In this document: positions 34,318 to 42,403 of the stretch, piece after piece
Layout of the letters: each line of letters opens with the position of its first letter
Numbering within the stretch: position 1 is the stretch's first letter
DNA from: Brotaphodocola sp003480315
Lineage (GTDB): Bacteria > Bacillota > Clostridia > Lachnospirales > Lachnospiraceae
Reading direction: 5' to 3' (one strand)
NCBI RefSeq assembly: GCF_964246085.1
Contig: NZ_CAXTPD010000006.1
Length of the DNA: 64,000 nt
Notes under the pieces: generated by a model
Databases searched by the model: none
Seen by the model: only the letters and a program-made list of their open reading frames with translations
What the model was told of the DNA's origin: nothing
Made by a program: the position numbers and the translations under genes

Positions 34318-35736
34318 ATGGAAAAATATAATCAGCTGACTCCGGAAATTATTGCCCAGATTCAGGCAGTGTCAGATCACGTGCTCACAGGAGACGATAT
34401 CAACGCAGACTTTGCAAGAGATGAGATGCCGATCTACGGCACCCATATGCCGGACCTGGTAGTTCAGCCAACCTCCACCGAGGAGGTTGCGGCAGTCATG
34501 AAGATTTGCTACGAAAATACCATCCCGGTGACTCCGAGAGGCGCCGGTACCGGTCTTGCAGGCGGTGCGGTTCCGCTTCTTGGCGGTGTGCTCATGGATA
34601 CCTCCAAGATGAACCGGATCTTAAGCTACGACATGGAAAACCTTGTCGTAGAGATAGAGAGCGGCGTTCTCTTAAATGATCTGGCCAACGACTGTATAAG
34701 CAAAGGAATGATGTATCCGCCGGATCCGGGCGAAAAATTTGCCTGTGTGGGCGGAAACGTATCTACGAACGCAGGTGGCATGAGAGCAGTCAAATACGGA
34801 GCAACCCGCGATTACGTGCGTGCCATGACCGTGGTCCTGCCGACCGGCGAGATCACTCATCTGGGCGCGACCGTATCCAAGACATCCTCCGGCTACTCCC
34901 TGCTGAACCTGATGATCGGCTCCGAGGGAACACTGGGTATCATCACGGAGCTGACCTTAAAGATCATTCCGGCACCAAAGGTAGTGGCATCCCTCATCAT
35001 TCCGTTTGAGGATTTAAACACGGCGCTTTCCGCTGTTCCGAAGATCAAAATGTCCGGCTTAAATCCGCAGGCCATCGAGTTCATGGAGCGTGAGATTGTC
35101 TTAAGCTCCGAGCGCTACATTGGCCGCAGCGTATTTCCGCAGGAGCTGGAGGGACAGCAGATCGGTGCTTATCTTCTGGTGACCCTGGATGCAGGCAGCC
35201 AGGATGAGCTGGACAATATGCTGGAGCAGATGGCAGAGCTGGTGCTGGATGCGGGTGCCATGGATGTGCTGGTAGCGGATACCCCGGCCAAGATCAAGGA
35301 TGCCTGGGCAGCACGCTCCTCATTCCTGGAAGCAATCATGCATGAGACAAAGCTGCTTGACGAGTGTGACGTTGTAGTTCCGGTCAATAAGATCGCAGAT
35401 TATCTGGATTTTGTCAATAAGACCGGTGAGGATTGCGGACTGGTGATCAAGTCCTTCGGTCACGCAGGTGACGGAAACCTTCACATTTACCAGTGCTCCA
35501 ACGATCTGGAGGAGGAAGAGTTTAAGTCCCGTGTCGACAAATTCTTTGAGATCATTTATAAGGAAGCTACCAATTGCGGCGGTCTGGTATCCGGCGAGCA
35601 CGGAATCGGCTCCGGCAAGATCAAATACCTGGTAGATTCCGTCGGAGAGACCAACATGGCTCTCATGGAAGGCATCAAGCGCGTCTTCGATCCGAAGATG
35701 ATCCTGAATCCCGGAAAGGTCTGCTATCGTCTGTAG
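34318..35736 (+). CDS. FAD-linked 2-hydroxyacid (lactate/glycolate-type) dehydrogenase, GlcD family
   Basis: Flavoenzyme of 472 residues. The PCMH-type FAD domain spans about 40-220: VVQPTSTEEVAAV, VTPRGAGTGLAGGAVP, PPDPGEKFACVGGNVSTNAGG, IGSEGTLGIITE. The FAD-oxidase C domain has SFGHAGDGNLHIY near 383-395 and SGEHGIGSGK near 423-432. Relatives oxidise D-lactate, glycolate or 2-hydroxyglutarate and often hand electrons to ETF. AGGAGGAA precedes the ATG. Its place after etfBA suggests it feeds the same ETF as the acyl-CoA dehydrogenase. The substrate is inferred only as a 2-hydroxyacid. Confidence 0.85.
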   Translation: MEKYNQLTPEIIAQIQAVSDHVLTGDDINADFARDEMPIYGTHMPDLVVQPTSTEEVAAVMKICYENTIPVTPRGAGTGLAGGAVPLLGGVLMDTSKMNRILSYDMENLVVEIESGVLLNDLANDCISKGMMYPPDPGEKFACVGGNVSTNAGGMRAVKYGATRDYVRAMTVVLPTGEITHLGATVSKTSSGYSLLNLMIGSEGTLGIITELTLKIIPAPKVVASLIIPFEDLNTALSAVPKIKMSGLNPQAIEFMEREIVLSSERYIGRSVFPQELEGQQIGAYLLVTLDAGSQDELDNMLEQMAELVLDAGAMDVLVADTPAKIKDAWAARSSFLEAIMHETKLLDECDVVVPVNKIADYLDFVNKTGEDCGLVIKSFGHAGDGNLHIYQCSNDLEEEEFKSRVDKFFEIIYKEATNCGGLVSGEHGIGSGKIKYLVDSVGETNMALMEGIKRVFDPKMILNPGKVCYRL

Positions 35737-35748
35737 GAGGAATTTTAC

Positions 35749-36450
35749 TTGGAAGAGAAAAGCAGCCAGAAAGCATACGAACGTGTATTTGATTATTTTA
35801 CGGCGGAGATTACCTCAGGCAGTCTCCGCCTGAATGATAAGATCCCGACGGAGCGTGCTCTGTCGGAAAACTTAAAGGTCAGCCGCAATTCCGCAAGAGA
35901 AGCACTTCATGTTCTTGAGATGATGGGGCTGATCGAGTGCATTCAGGGAAGCGGAAACTATATCCGCTGCAATACCAGAGAGTATATGACAAAGCTCATG
36001 TCCCTGACCATGGTGCTGCAGCATATCAATCATACGGAAGTCTTTGAGATGCGCTGCGGATTCGAACAGACGGCCCTGGCGGCAGCAATGGAAGGCGCTC
36101 AGCCGGAAGAGCTTGCCCGGATGAAGGAAGTACTGGAAAAGATGGATCAGCCCATGAGCGCACAGGACAGCGCAGCCCTGGATGTGAAGTTCCATAAGAT
36201 TTTAATGGAGATGTCCCACAACCAGCTGATGATCTTCTACGTAGACCAGATGGAGGATCTGCTGAGGCTGTTTGTAAAGGATCTGAGATCGTCGATCCTT
36301 TCGGACCGCCGCCGTTCCGCCGTGCTACGCAAGGCGCACTGGGACATTTACGAAGCGCTTGTGGCCCACGATGAGGCAGCAGGCGCAAAAGCCCTGAAAA
36401 AGCATTTTAATGTGGTGCGCAAGCATCTGCAGAAACTGATCGAAATCTGA
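35749..36450 (+). CDS. FadR-subfamily GntR regulator with FCD domain
   Basis: Transcription factor of 233 residues starting at TTG 35749 behind TAGGAGGAA. The winged helix (about 10-75) reads KIPTERALSENLKVSRNSAREALHVLEMMGLIE in blocks. The all-helical FCD effector domain (about 90-230) has the metal/ligand pattern MRCGFEQ, DVKFHKILMEMSHN and HWDIYEALVAHD. Relatives (LldR, PdhR, GlcC) sense lactate, pyruvate or glycolate. As last gene of the operon it probably controls it, with lactate or a similar acid as a likely signal; this is inference. Confidence 0.88.
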   Translation: MEEKSSQKAYERVFDYFTAEITSGSLRLNDKIPTERALSENLKVSRNSAREALHVLEMMGLIECIQGSGNYIRCNTREYMTKLMSLTMVLQHINHTEVFEMRCGFEQTALAAAMEGAQPEELARMKEVLEKMDQPMSAQDSAALDVKFHKILMEMSHNQLMIFYVDQMEDLLRLFVKDLRSSILSDRRRSAVLRKAHWDIYEALVAHDEAAGAKALKKHFNVVRKHLQKLIEI

Positions 36451-36455
36451 CATGG

Positions 36456-36500
36456 AAAAACGGAGGAAAACTGTCTGCCCGGCAGTTTCCCTCCGTTTTT
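36456..36500. terminator. Bidirectional terminator between fadR-type gene and NTF2-like gene
   Basis: AAAAACGGAGG-AAAACTG pairs with CAGTTT-CCCTCCGTTTTT around a 9-nt loop. A and T tracts on both sides allow termination in both directions. The minus-strand gene's last codons overlap its edge. Confidence 0.9.
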
Positions 36501-36831
36501 ATTTCGGACGCACGGTTAACCGGCGGATGTGCCCGTCCGCAGATAACTGCTGAAGTGTCACAATGGCCATCACATGATAGCCTCCGAAACATGCAATGAA
36601 TTCTGCCTGGGACGGGCTTAGCACCGTCGGCTCCAGAATGGAGTACTGGCGGCAGAGAAATTTATTCCGGAAGAACATGGAGATGGCCTCCCTTCCGTAC
36701 AGGTGATAGTCGTGCTGGGCCGTTCCGTTGGCGCAGTAATCGCAGTAGTGCCCGTCCTTTGTGAAGAGGCTGCCCAGCCCCTCATAGTCTTTGTTTTCTA
36801 TCGCATCAATGTATTTTTCAATTGGCAGCAT
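36499..36831 (-). CDS. NTF2-like (SnoaL-type) small protein
   Basis: Protein of 110 residues with the alpha+beta cone pattern of the NTF2-like fold: KYIDAIENKDYEGLGSLFT at the N-terminus, GREAISMFFRNKF, then strands including VMAIVTLQQL. The ATG follows AGAGGAGGA. NTF2-like proteins include isomerases, dehydratases and non-catalytic ligand binders; nothing here decides which. It is the last gene of a minus-strand run (alcohol dehydrogenase, SDR, NTF2-like) with a 14-bp gap to the SDR. Confidence 0.65.
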   Translation of the reverse strand: MLPIEKYIDAIENKDYEGLGSLFTKDGHYCDYCANGTAQHDYHLYGREAISMFFRNKFLCRQYSILEPTVLSPSQAEFIACFGGYHVMAIVTLQQLSADGHIRRLTVRPK

Positions 36832-36845
36832 CCGTCAGTCCTCCT

Positions 36846-37637
36846 CTAATAAACCTTTTCTGTATTTAACAGAGCATCTGTTCCGCCGTCCACAAACATG
36901 ACAATGCCGTTGATGCCGCAGGCCTTTTCCGAAGCCAGAAATACGATGGCCAGCGCGATCTCCTTCGGATCCATAAAGGTTTCCTGGCCGTAACGGGTCG
37001 GGATCGGCAGAGCATTTAAGGAAGCTCTGGCGCTGTGGGACATGGTGGCTGTCATGGCGCTTCCCACGTTGCCTGGAGCCACCGCGTTGATACGGACGCC
37101 GTTGGCTGCGTAGGAGGCGGAATGGCGGCGCACCCAGCGAGCCAGGGCATATTTGGAGGCAGCATAGATGCTGTTGCCGATACTTAAGTCGGAGGCATCC
37201 AGGGAGGAGACCAGACTGCGGATCTTGTGTTCATCATCACCGTTGTTATTGAGCAGATCCGCAATGTCCATGCGGGAAATATCCTGGGAGATGATGTTGG
37301 AGGAAACCGCGACACAGCTGCCGTGCCTCTTCTCCAGCAGGTCATAAGTGCCTTTGATGACAGATACCGCACCGAAGTAGTTTAAAGAGATGATTTTCGT
37401 GAGGCTTCCGCAGGCGCCGGATACGGCGGCACTTAAGATGAGACCGTCAAGACCCTCCGGGTGCAGGGCATGCAGCTCATCAATGACCTTCTGGCGTCCC
37501 TCCAGAGTCACCAGATCTGCGGTGATGTCACCCTTTAACAGGTCAATGTTGATGACCTCATGTCCTTCCTTTTTCAGCAATTCTACGGTTTTGGCTCCGA
37601 TTCCGTGAGAGCCGCCGGTGACAGCGTATATGCCCAT
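36846..37637 (-). CDS. Short-chain dehydrogenase/reductase, 3-alpha-hydroxysteroid-dehydrogenase-like
   Basis: NAD(P)-dependent oxidoreductase of 263 residues from the ATG at 37637, which has GAAGGAGGACT upstream. Motifs are AVTGGSHGIGAKT near 5-17 (cofactor Gly motif), a short second strand VINIDLLKGDITADL, SLNYFGA near 101, active-site YAASKYALARW near 170-180 with Tyr and Lys, and VAPGNVGSAMT near 197. The layout, with IDL-xx-DITADL and an insert before the active site, resembles Comamonas-type 3-alpha-hydroxysteroid dehydrogenase/carbonyl reductase. The true substrate is unknown. It lies in the MocR-linked run with an iron alcohol dehydrogenase. Confidence 0.82.
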   Translation of the reverse strand: MGIYAVTGGSHGIGAKTVELLKKEGHEVINIDLLKGDITADLVTLEGRQKVIDELHALHPEGLDGLILSAAVSGACGSLTKIISLNYFGAVSVIKGTYDLLEKRHGSCVAVSSNIISQDISRMDIADLLNNNGDDEHKIRSLVSSLDASDLSIGNSIYAASKYALARWVRRHSASYAANGVRINAVAPGNVGSAMTATMSHSARASLNALPIPTRYGQETFMDPKEIALAIVFLASEKACGINGIVMFVDGGTDALLNTEKVY

Positions 37638-37701
37638 GGTGAGTCCTCCTTCACAAACGCCGCAAAGCCCGGCGGCGCCAGGCTTGCGTGATTTTTTATT
37701 T

Positions 37702-38853
37702 TTAATAAGCAGCTTTGAAGATGCCGATAACCTGTTCCTTGGTTGCCTTTCTCGGGTTGGTAAGCTGGCATACATCCTTCATGGCGTTCTCTGCCATGAT
37801 GCCGAAGTCTTCCTCCTTGACACCCAGCTCGCGCAGGTTCTTCGGGATTCCGACCTGCTCGGAAATCTGGCGGATGGCAGCAATGGCTTTTCTTGCCGCA
37901 TCCATCGTTGAGAGACCGTCAATATTTTCGCCCATAGCCTTTGCGATATCGCGGAAACGGTTTGCGTTGCCGATCAGGTTGAATTCCTCTACATGCGGAA
38001 GCAGGATCGCGTTGCAGACGCCGTGGGGCAGGTTGTAGAAGCCGCCTAACTGGTGGGCCATAGCGTGAACATAGCCAAGGGAAGCATTGTTGAAGGCAAT
38101 GCCGGCCAGGTACTGGCCGTAAGCCATTTTATCACGGGCCTTCATGTAGGTGCCGTTTGCAACGGCTTTCGGCAGATACTGGGTGATCATGGTGATGGCC
38201 ATGAGGGCAGCGGCATCGGTCAGCGGGTTGGCATCCGTGGAAACGTAAGCCTCGATCGCGTGAGTCAGAGCGTCCATGCCGGTTGCGGCAGTCAGTGACG
38301 GCGGCATGCCGACCATTAACTTCGGGTCATTGATTGCGATCTGCGGGGTGACGCGCCAGTCCACAATGGCCATTTTCACATGACGGCTGGTATCGGTGAT
38401 GATGCAGAAACGTGTGATCTCGGAAGCAGTTCCGGCAGTAGTGTTGATGGCGATCATCGGGCACATCGGTTTCGTGGATTTATCTACACCTTCATAATCG
38501 CGGATATTTCCGCCGTTGGAAGCAACCAGGCCGATGGCCTTTGCGCAGTCGTGGGAAGAACCGCCGCCCAGGGAGATGATGGAGTCACAGTTTTCTTTCC
38601 GGAACATTTCCAGTCCGCTCACCACGTTAGTATCCTTCGGGTTTGGCTCGGCACCGCCGAAAACGACACTGTGGACTCCTGCTTTCTGCAGGATCTCCTG
38701 AATGGAAGCGGCCATACCGGAGGCTGCGAGAAAGGAATCCGTTACGATCAGAGCCTTCTTTCCGCCAAGGCTCTGCATCAGGGCGCCGGCCTCCTGCACG
38801 GAATCTTCACCGAATAAGTTTCTGGTAGGTAAAAAATAGTAAGTTGTTGCCAT
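37702..38853 (-). CDS. Iron-containing alcohol dehydrogenase (type III)
   Basis: NAD(P)-dependent alcohol/aldehyde oxidoreductase of 383 residues from the ATG at 38853, behind AAAAGGAGCG. Motifs are NLFGEDSVQEAG near the N-terminus, DSIISLGGGSSHDCAKAIGL near 90-109 in blocks, INTTAGTASEITRF near 138-151 (GTGSE-like), the metal-binding DALTHAIEAYVS near 194-205, and HAMAHQLGGFYNLPHGVCNAILLPHV near 262-287. Relatives include lactaldehyde, 1,3-propanediol and butanol dehydrogenases. The promoter carries the MocR-type repeats described at 38982-39014. Confidence 0.9.
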   Translation of the reverse strand: MATTYYFLPTRNLFGEDSVQEAGALMQSLGGKKALIVTDSFLAASGMAASIQEILQKAGVHSVVFGGAEPNPKDTNVVSGLEMFRKENCDSIISLGGGSSHDCAKAIGLVASNGGNIRDYEGVDKSTKPMCPMIAINTTAGTASEITRFCIITDTSRHVKMAIVDWRVTPQIAINDPKLMVGMPPSLTAATGMDALTHAIEAYVSTDANPLTDAAALMAITMITQYLPKAVANGTYMKARDKMAYGQYLAGIAFNNASLGYVHAMAHQLGGFYNLPHGVCNAILLPHVEEFNLIGNANRFRDIAKAMGENIDGLSTMDAARKAIAAIRQISEQVGIPKNLRELGVKEEDFGIMAENAMKDVCQLTNPRKATKEQVIGIFKAAY

Positions 38854-38952
38854 GAGATACACGCTCCTTTTTCGTTATTTGAGTGTCAACAGGGCGGCTG
38901 TCTGTTTGGGTGGGGGCCCCTTGTGCCGCTTCTGTTCGTCTGACATGGCAAC

Positions 38953-38979
38953 ATCATAGCAACAATTTGGTACTGACAA
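38953..38979 (-). promoter_or_regulatory. Promoter of the alcohol dehydrogenase run
   Basis: On the minus strand TTGTCA (complement of 38974-38979) precedes TATGAT (complement of 38953-38958) with only 15 bases between. TGC immediately before the -10 makes it an extended -10. The sub-optimal spacing fits a promoter that needs an activator bound upstream. Confidence 0.5.
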
Positions 38980-38981
38980 AA

Positions 38982-39014
38982 CGACCAGAATAGAAAAAGA
39001 TTCAGATACCAGAT
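38982..39014 (-). promoter_or_regulatory. MocR-type direct repeats upstream of alcohol dehydrogenase promoter
   Basis: On the minus strand ATCTGGTATC (complement of 39005-39014) is followed by the degenerate copy ATTCTGGTCG (complement of 38982-38991). The TCTGG cores are exactly 24 bases apart. The first copy is identical to both repeats at the mocR start. The pair lies just upstream of the -35, where an activator would bind. Confidence 0.7.
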
Positions 39015-39037
39015 GCCAGAACCCGGAGAATGAATTT

Positions 39038-39057
39038 CCGGCGCGGCAAAGCGCCGG
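39038..39057. terminator. GC-rich hairpin after the MocR-type gene
   Basis: CCGGCGC, loop GGCAAA, GCGCCGG, just beyond the mocR-type stop codon on the minus strand. It lacks a T tract, so termination is uncertain. Confidence 0.4.
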
Positions 39058-39060
39058 TGC

Positions 39061-40509
39061 TTACCACTGGATGAAAATATTGCCCAGCCTCCGCACGGTC
39101 TCTGCCAGCGTCCACTCATCTAGATCGCAGTAGTTTAAGACCAGTACATGCTCATATTCCGGGCGGATTTCTGTACAGAACTCCGAGAGACAGGCAAGGT
39201 TGATGCCTTTGCTTCTGGCTGCCCAGCGGATCTCCACATCCGTCAGCGAGGTGTCCAGATACACCAGAAGATGGGTGCCGCAGCTTCCTCCGGTGATGCG
39301 GGAGGAAGGAATCAGGCTGCTCTGCTTGATGATGCGTAAAAGCCGCTCGCCCTCCTGACGGTAGTATTTTTTCAGGCGGCTCAGATGCCGCTCGAAGGAG
39401 CCGTTTTCGATAAACCGCGCCAGGGCATACTGCTCGCAGCTGGATGCAGAATTCGAGTAGAAATTGGCACGCGCGATATAGTGCTCCATCAGCTTCCTTG
39501 GAAGCACCATATAGCTGATGCGGATAGCCGGAGCCAGGCTCTTGCTGAAGGTGTTCATGTAGATGACCCGGTGGTTTAGATCCATGCTCTGCAGGGCAGG
39601 AATGCTCTTGGTGGAGTAGCGAAACTCGCAGTCATAATCATCCTCGATGATATAGCGGTCCGCGGCCTCTGCTGCCCAGGAAAGCAGCTCCTGGCGCCGC
39701 CCGGCGGTTGTGACAGTCCCGAGCGGATAGTGGTGTTCCGGGGAAACATGGACGATATTTGCGCTGCTTTCCCGCAGGCTGGCCATGCTGACACCGGATT
39801 CATCCATTTCAATGCTTTTCCATGGAAGCCCGAATTCCTCGTAAATACGCGGAATCTTCCGGTATCCGGGATTTTCCGCGCCATAAACGGAGTGCTCCGG
39901 CAAAAGCTTGATGAGCTTTTCATAGAGATATTCGATACTGGCACCGATGACAATGCATTCCGGTGAAACATTCATGCCGCGGGAGCGGTACAGATAGTCC
40001 GCAATAGCCTTTCGCAGTGCCGGCACACCGAGAAAATGAGCCCGCTGTACCAGCTCCAGGTCGTATTCGCTCAAAACCTCCCGCATGGTCTTGCGCCAGA
40101 GGGAGAAAGGAAATTTCTCATAGATGGTATTGTTGGAGGTAAAGTCCGCATACCAGGTATCTTCTTTGTAAAGCGGTTCAGGGTCTTCGGAAGCAAAGTT
40201 CCGGTCGGCGGTCCGCTCCGGCGCAGACACGGAGCAGGCGGAAATAGAGGAGCGTTCCGGTGCGGTTTCCAGCTTTGCGGCAAAGTAACCGCGCTTCTCC
40301 TCAGAGGTGATATAGCCCTCCGTCAGAAGCTGGTCATAGGCATTCATGACCGTACGCACACTGATCTGGTTGTCTGCAGCCAGCTCTCGTTTGGACGGCA
40401 GCTTAGTGCCTGCAGGAATACGCCCGTTTAAGATGTCTGCCTTCAGGCAGTGGTAAAGATATTCGTAGAGGGGGTGTGTTCCCCGTCCGGAAAAGTCATA
40501 AATCAGCAT
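39061..40509 (-). CDS. MocR/GabR-family regulator (GntR winged helix plus PLP aminotransferase-like domain)
   Basis: Transcription factor of 482 residues. The N-terminal GntR domain (about 1-75) reads LPSKRELAADNQISVRTVMNAYDQLLTEGYI in blocks. The C-terminal domain (about 110-482) has the fold-type-I aminotransferase pattern: IEDDYDCEFRY near 288-298 and the PLP Lys in NTFSKSLAPAIRISYM near 321-336. MocR proteins bind direct repeats through a head-to-tail dimer and respond to PLP or amino-compound adducts. Two identical 10-base repeats overlap its own ribosome site, suggesting autorepression. The same repeats precede the downstream alcohol dehydrogenase, its probable target. Confidence 0.9.
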   Translation of the reverse strand: MLIYDFSGRGTHPLYEYLYHCLKADILNGRIPAGTKLPSKRELAADNQISVRTVMNAYDQLLTEGYITSEEKRGYFAAKLETAPERSSISACSVSAPERTADRNFASEDPEPLYKEDTWYADFTSNNTIYEKFPFSLWRKTMREVLSEYDLELVQRAHFLGVPALRKAIADYLYRSRGMNVSPECIVIGASIEYLYEKLIKLLPEHSVYGAENPGYRKIPRIYEEFGLPWKSIEMDESGVSMASLRESSANIVHVSPEHHYPLGTVTTAGRRQELLSWAAEAADRYIIEDDYDCEFRYSTKSIPALQSMDLNHRVIYMNTFSKSLAPAIRISYMVLPRKLMEHYIARANFYSNSASSCEQYALARFIENGSFERHLSRLKKYYRQEGERLLRIIKQSSLIPSSRITGGSCGTHLLVYLDTSLTDVEIRWAARSKGINLACLSEFCTEIRPEYEHVLVLNYCDLDEWTLAETVRRLGNIFIQW

Positions 40510-40510
40510 A

Positions 40511-40544
40511 ATCTGGTATCCTCGCTTATTAAAAATCTGGTATC
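40511..40544. promoter_or_regulatory. Twin MocR-type direct repeats at the mocR-type start
   Basis: ATCTGGTATC occurs at 40511-40520 and again, identically, at 40535-40544, a 24-base period. The first copy lies 2 bases from the start codon and covers the ribosome-site region, which favours autorepression. Confidence 0.75.
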
Positions 40545-40679
40545 GTTTTATTTCCGATTATAACACATTTTACCGATTTGTCAGCATTTTCAGATATGTT
40601 TTGAGAATTCGGTGCGGAAAGCAGAAAAAAATGATATAATGTTTCCTGATAAAAAAATGAAAAACAGGTGGATGATCGG

Positions 40680-40994
40680 ATGAAGCTAGAGAGCAGGATC
40701 AGTAGTGAAAGCGGGATACGTCAGCAGGTATTGGATGAAATAATCAGTCTGGCGGTAAAATATGGTGTAAAACGTGTGGAATTATTCGGATCCAGGGCCC
40801 GGGGAGATTATAAGAGGGCAAGTGATATTGACCTTGCCGTGCGTGGTGGGGATATTCCGCGTTTCCGTCTGGACATAGAAGAAGAAACGTCAACACTGCT
40901 TAAATTTGATATTGTGGATTTGGATTCGCAAATGCAGGATGAACTTCGGGAATCCATCCGCAGGGAAGGGAAAGTATTGTATGAAAAAGTATGA
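40680..40994 (+). CDS. MntA-like nucleotidyltransferase (antitoxin of MNT/HEPN pair)
   Basis: Protein of 104 residues from the ATG at 40680, which has AGGTGG about 9 bases upstream; an in-frame GTG at 40668 overlaps that site. It is a minimal nucleotidyltransferase: GSRARGDYKRASDID fits the GSx10DxD active-site pattern of MntA antitoxins, with a third acidic residue in FDIVDLD. In type VII toxin-antitoxin systems the MNT protein neutralises the HEPN toxin by adding AMP to a Tyr near its active site. It overlaps the HEPN gene by 14 bases. A TATAAT box lies at 40635-40640, with no good -35. Confidence 0.82.
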   Translation: MKLESRISSESGIRQQVLDEIISLAVKYGVKRVELFGSRARGDYKRASDIDLAVRGGDIPRFRLDIEEETSTLLKFDIVDLDSQMQDELRESIRREGKVLYEKV

Positions 40995-41370
40995 GAATTT
41001 TTGTTCTTCGCTGGAAAATATGAAAGAGATCTATAACTATACAGAACCATATGATAACGTGGTTTTGACCGGACTAGTGGGATTGTATGAAATCTGTTTC
41101 GAACAATCCTGGAAAATGATGAAAGAAATCCTGACAAATCATGGATATGAAGAGGGCGCGACCGGTTCTCCAAAACTGATTTTGAAAACAGCATTTCAGG
41201 CAGGCATGATCCGGGATGAAGCGCTTTGGCTGCGTGCGCTTCAGGAACGCAATAATGTCGCGCATTCTTACAACCATAAAATCGCACTGGGAATTGTCGA
41301 TGCGGCGAAAAATGAGTTCTATCAGATGTTCTGCGATTTACGGAAAGAAGTGGAGACAACATGGCTGTAG
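40981..41370 (+). CDS. HepT-like HEPN-domain protein (putative RNase toxin)
   Basis: Helical protein of 129 residues starting within the end of the MntA-like gene. The ERNNVAHSY segment near residues 87-95 supplies Arg-x4-His-x-Tyr, the catalytic motif of HepT-type HEPN RNases, including the Tyr that MntA-type enzymes modify. The rest fits the HI0074-like nucleotidyltransferase-substrate-binding family. Family knowledge supports a toxin; activity here is not shown. Its stop codon overlaps the start of the transglutaminase-like gene, so translation is probably coupled to it. Confidence 0.8.
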   Translation: MKKYENFCSSLENMKEIYNYTEPYDNVVLTGLVGLYEICFEQSWKMMKEILTNHGYEEGATGSPKLILKTAFQAGMIRDEALWLRALQERNNVAHSYNHKIALGIVDAAKNEFYQMFCDLRKEVETTWL

Positions 41371-42401
41371 CGTATTACTATGATCATATGACGAAACCGA
41401 AACAGGCGGCTTACCGCAGCATGCTGGCAGGCCTCACAGAGCTTTCAGACAGTTTTCAGCTTCCTCTTTTAGATGCAAGGGAGCTTTCGGAAGTATTTCT
41501 GCAGCTGCGGCTGGATCACCCGGAATTGTTCTGGGCATCGGGATTTCATTTCCTTCACTATCAGGATTCGCCGAACCTGATCATGAAGCCGGAGTATTTG
41601 TTTGATAAAGGCAAGGTCCGGGAGCACCAGAAAGCCATGGCATCCCGGGTGGAGAAGCTGGCGCGACCGGCCAGAACACTTTCTGAGTGGGAAAAAGAAA
41701 AATACATTCATGATTTTATCTGTGAGAATGTCCGCTACGATAAATTAAAAAAAGCCTATTCTCACGAGATCATAGGTCCGCTGGGACAGGGCGTGGGCGT
41801 CTGCGAGGGCATTGCCAAGGCGGTGAAGGTTCTCTGTGACGCACTTGGACTCTGGTGCATGATCGCCATCTGCGGCAATAACCCGGAAAAAGGCATCAAA
41901 TACCGGCATACCTGGAATATTGTCCGAATTGATGGAGTTTATTACCATCTGGATGCCACGTTCGACAACAGTCTGGGAAAATGCAGTATGACAGGTGAGG
42001 AAATCCGCTACGATTATTTTAATCTGGATGACAAAAACATCTTCCGGGACCACGAGCCGCTCATTGCCCCGGCGCCGTCCTGTACGAACGGAGATCATTT
42101 CTACTATAAAGAAAAAAAGCTGTCCTTCACAAAGCTGGAGGAGGTAAAAAAACGGGCGCTGCAGGCAGCAAAGAAAGGCAGACTTTTCACATTCCACTGG
42201 CGTGGCGGTTATCTGACAAAACAGGTTTTGGAGGAACTTCTGGAACAGATCGCGGAAGCTGGAAAGGAGCGGGGGAAAACGCCTCATGTGAGCTTAAACT
42301 GGTCTCAGGCGGTTTTGCGGATCCGCTATACGGAAGAACCGGTGTCAGCACTGGAACCGGATGTAAATATGGAAGAAGCGAATGAGGGAGAGAAGGAGTA
42401 G
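41361..42401 (+). CDS. Transglutaminase-like (papain-fold) domain protein
   Basis: Cytoplasmic protein of 346 residues without a signal peptide, overlapping the HEPN gene by 10 bases. The transglutaminase core lies at about 115-215. The likely catalytic Cys is in GVGVCEGIAKAVKVL near 144-158, His in YRHTWNIVRIDG near 181-192, and Asp in YHLDATFDN near 195-203, so the triad is intact. The N-terminal 100 and C-terminal 130 residues are family-specific and not recognised. Such proteins act as peptidases or cross-linkers. Its tie to the MNT/HEPN pair is only positional. Confidence 0.75.
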   Translation: MAVAYYYDHMTKPKQAAYRSMLAGLTELSDSFQLPLLDARELSEVFLQLRLDHPELFWASGFHFLHYQDSPNLIMKPEYLFDKGKVREHQKAMASRVEKLARPARTLSEWEKEKYIHDFICENVRYDKLKKAYSHEIIGPLGQGVGVCEGIAKAVKVLCDALGLWCMIAICGNNPEKGIKYRHTWNIVRIDGVYYHLDATFDNSLGKCSMTGEEIRYDYFNLDDKNIFRDHEPLIAPAPSCTNGDHFYYKEKKLSFTKLEEVKKRALQAAKKGRLFTFHWRGGYLTKQVLEELLEQIAEAGKERGKTPHVSLNWSQAVLRIRYTEEPVSALEPDVNMEEANEGEKE

Positions 42402-42403
42402 CC

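Noticed and set aside
32538..35736. Classic bifurcating lactate dehydrogenase/Etf complex (LctBCD type)
   Set aside because: EtfA has no N-terminal Cys-rich ferredoxin domain and an acyl-CoA dehydrogenase is part of the operon, so the exact known complex is not supported.
39038..39057. GC-rich hairpin as a strong terminator for the MocR-type gene
   Set aside because: It has no T tract on the minus strand; kept only as a low-confidence hairpin.
40601..40640. TTGAGA/TATAAT promoter for the MntA-like gene
   Set aside because: The two boxes are 28 bases apart, too far for a sigma-A promoter; only the -10 is credible.
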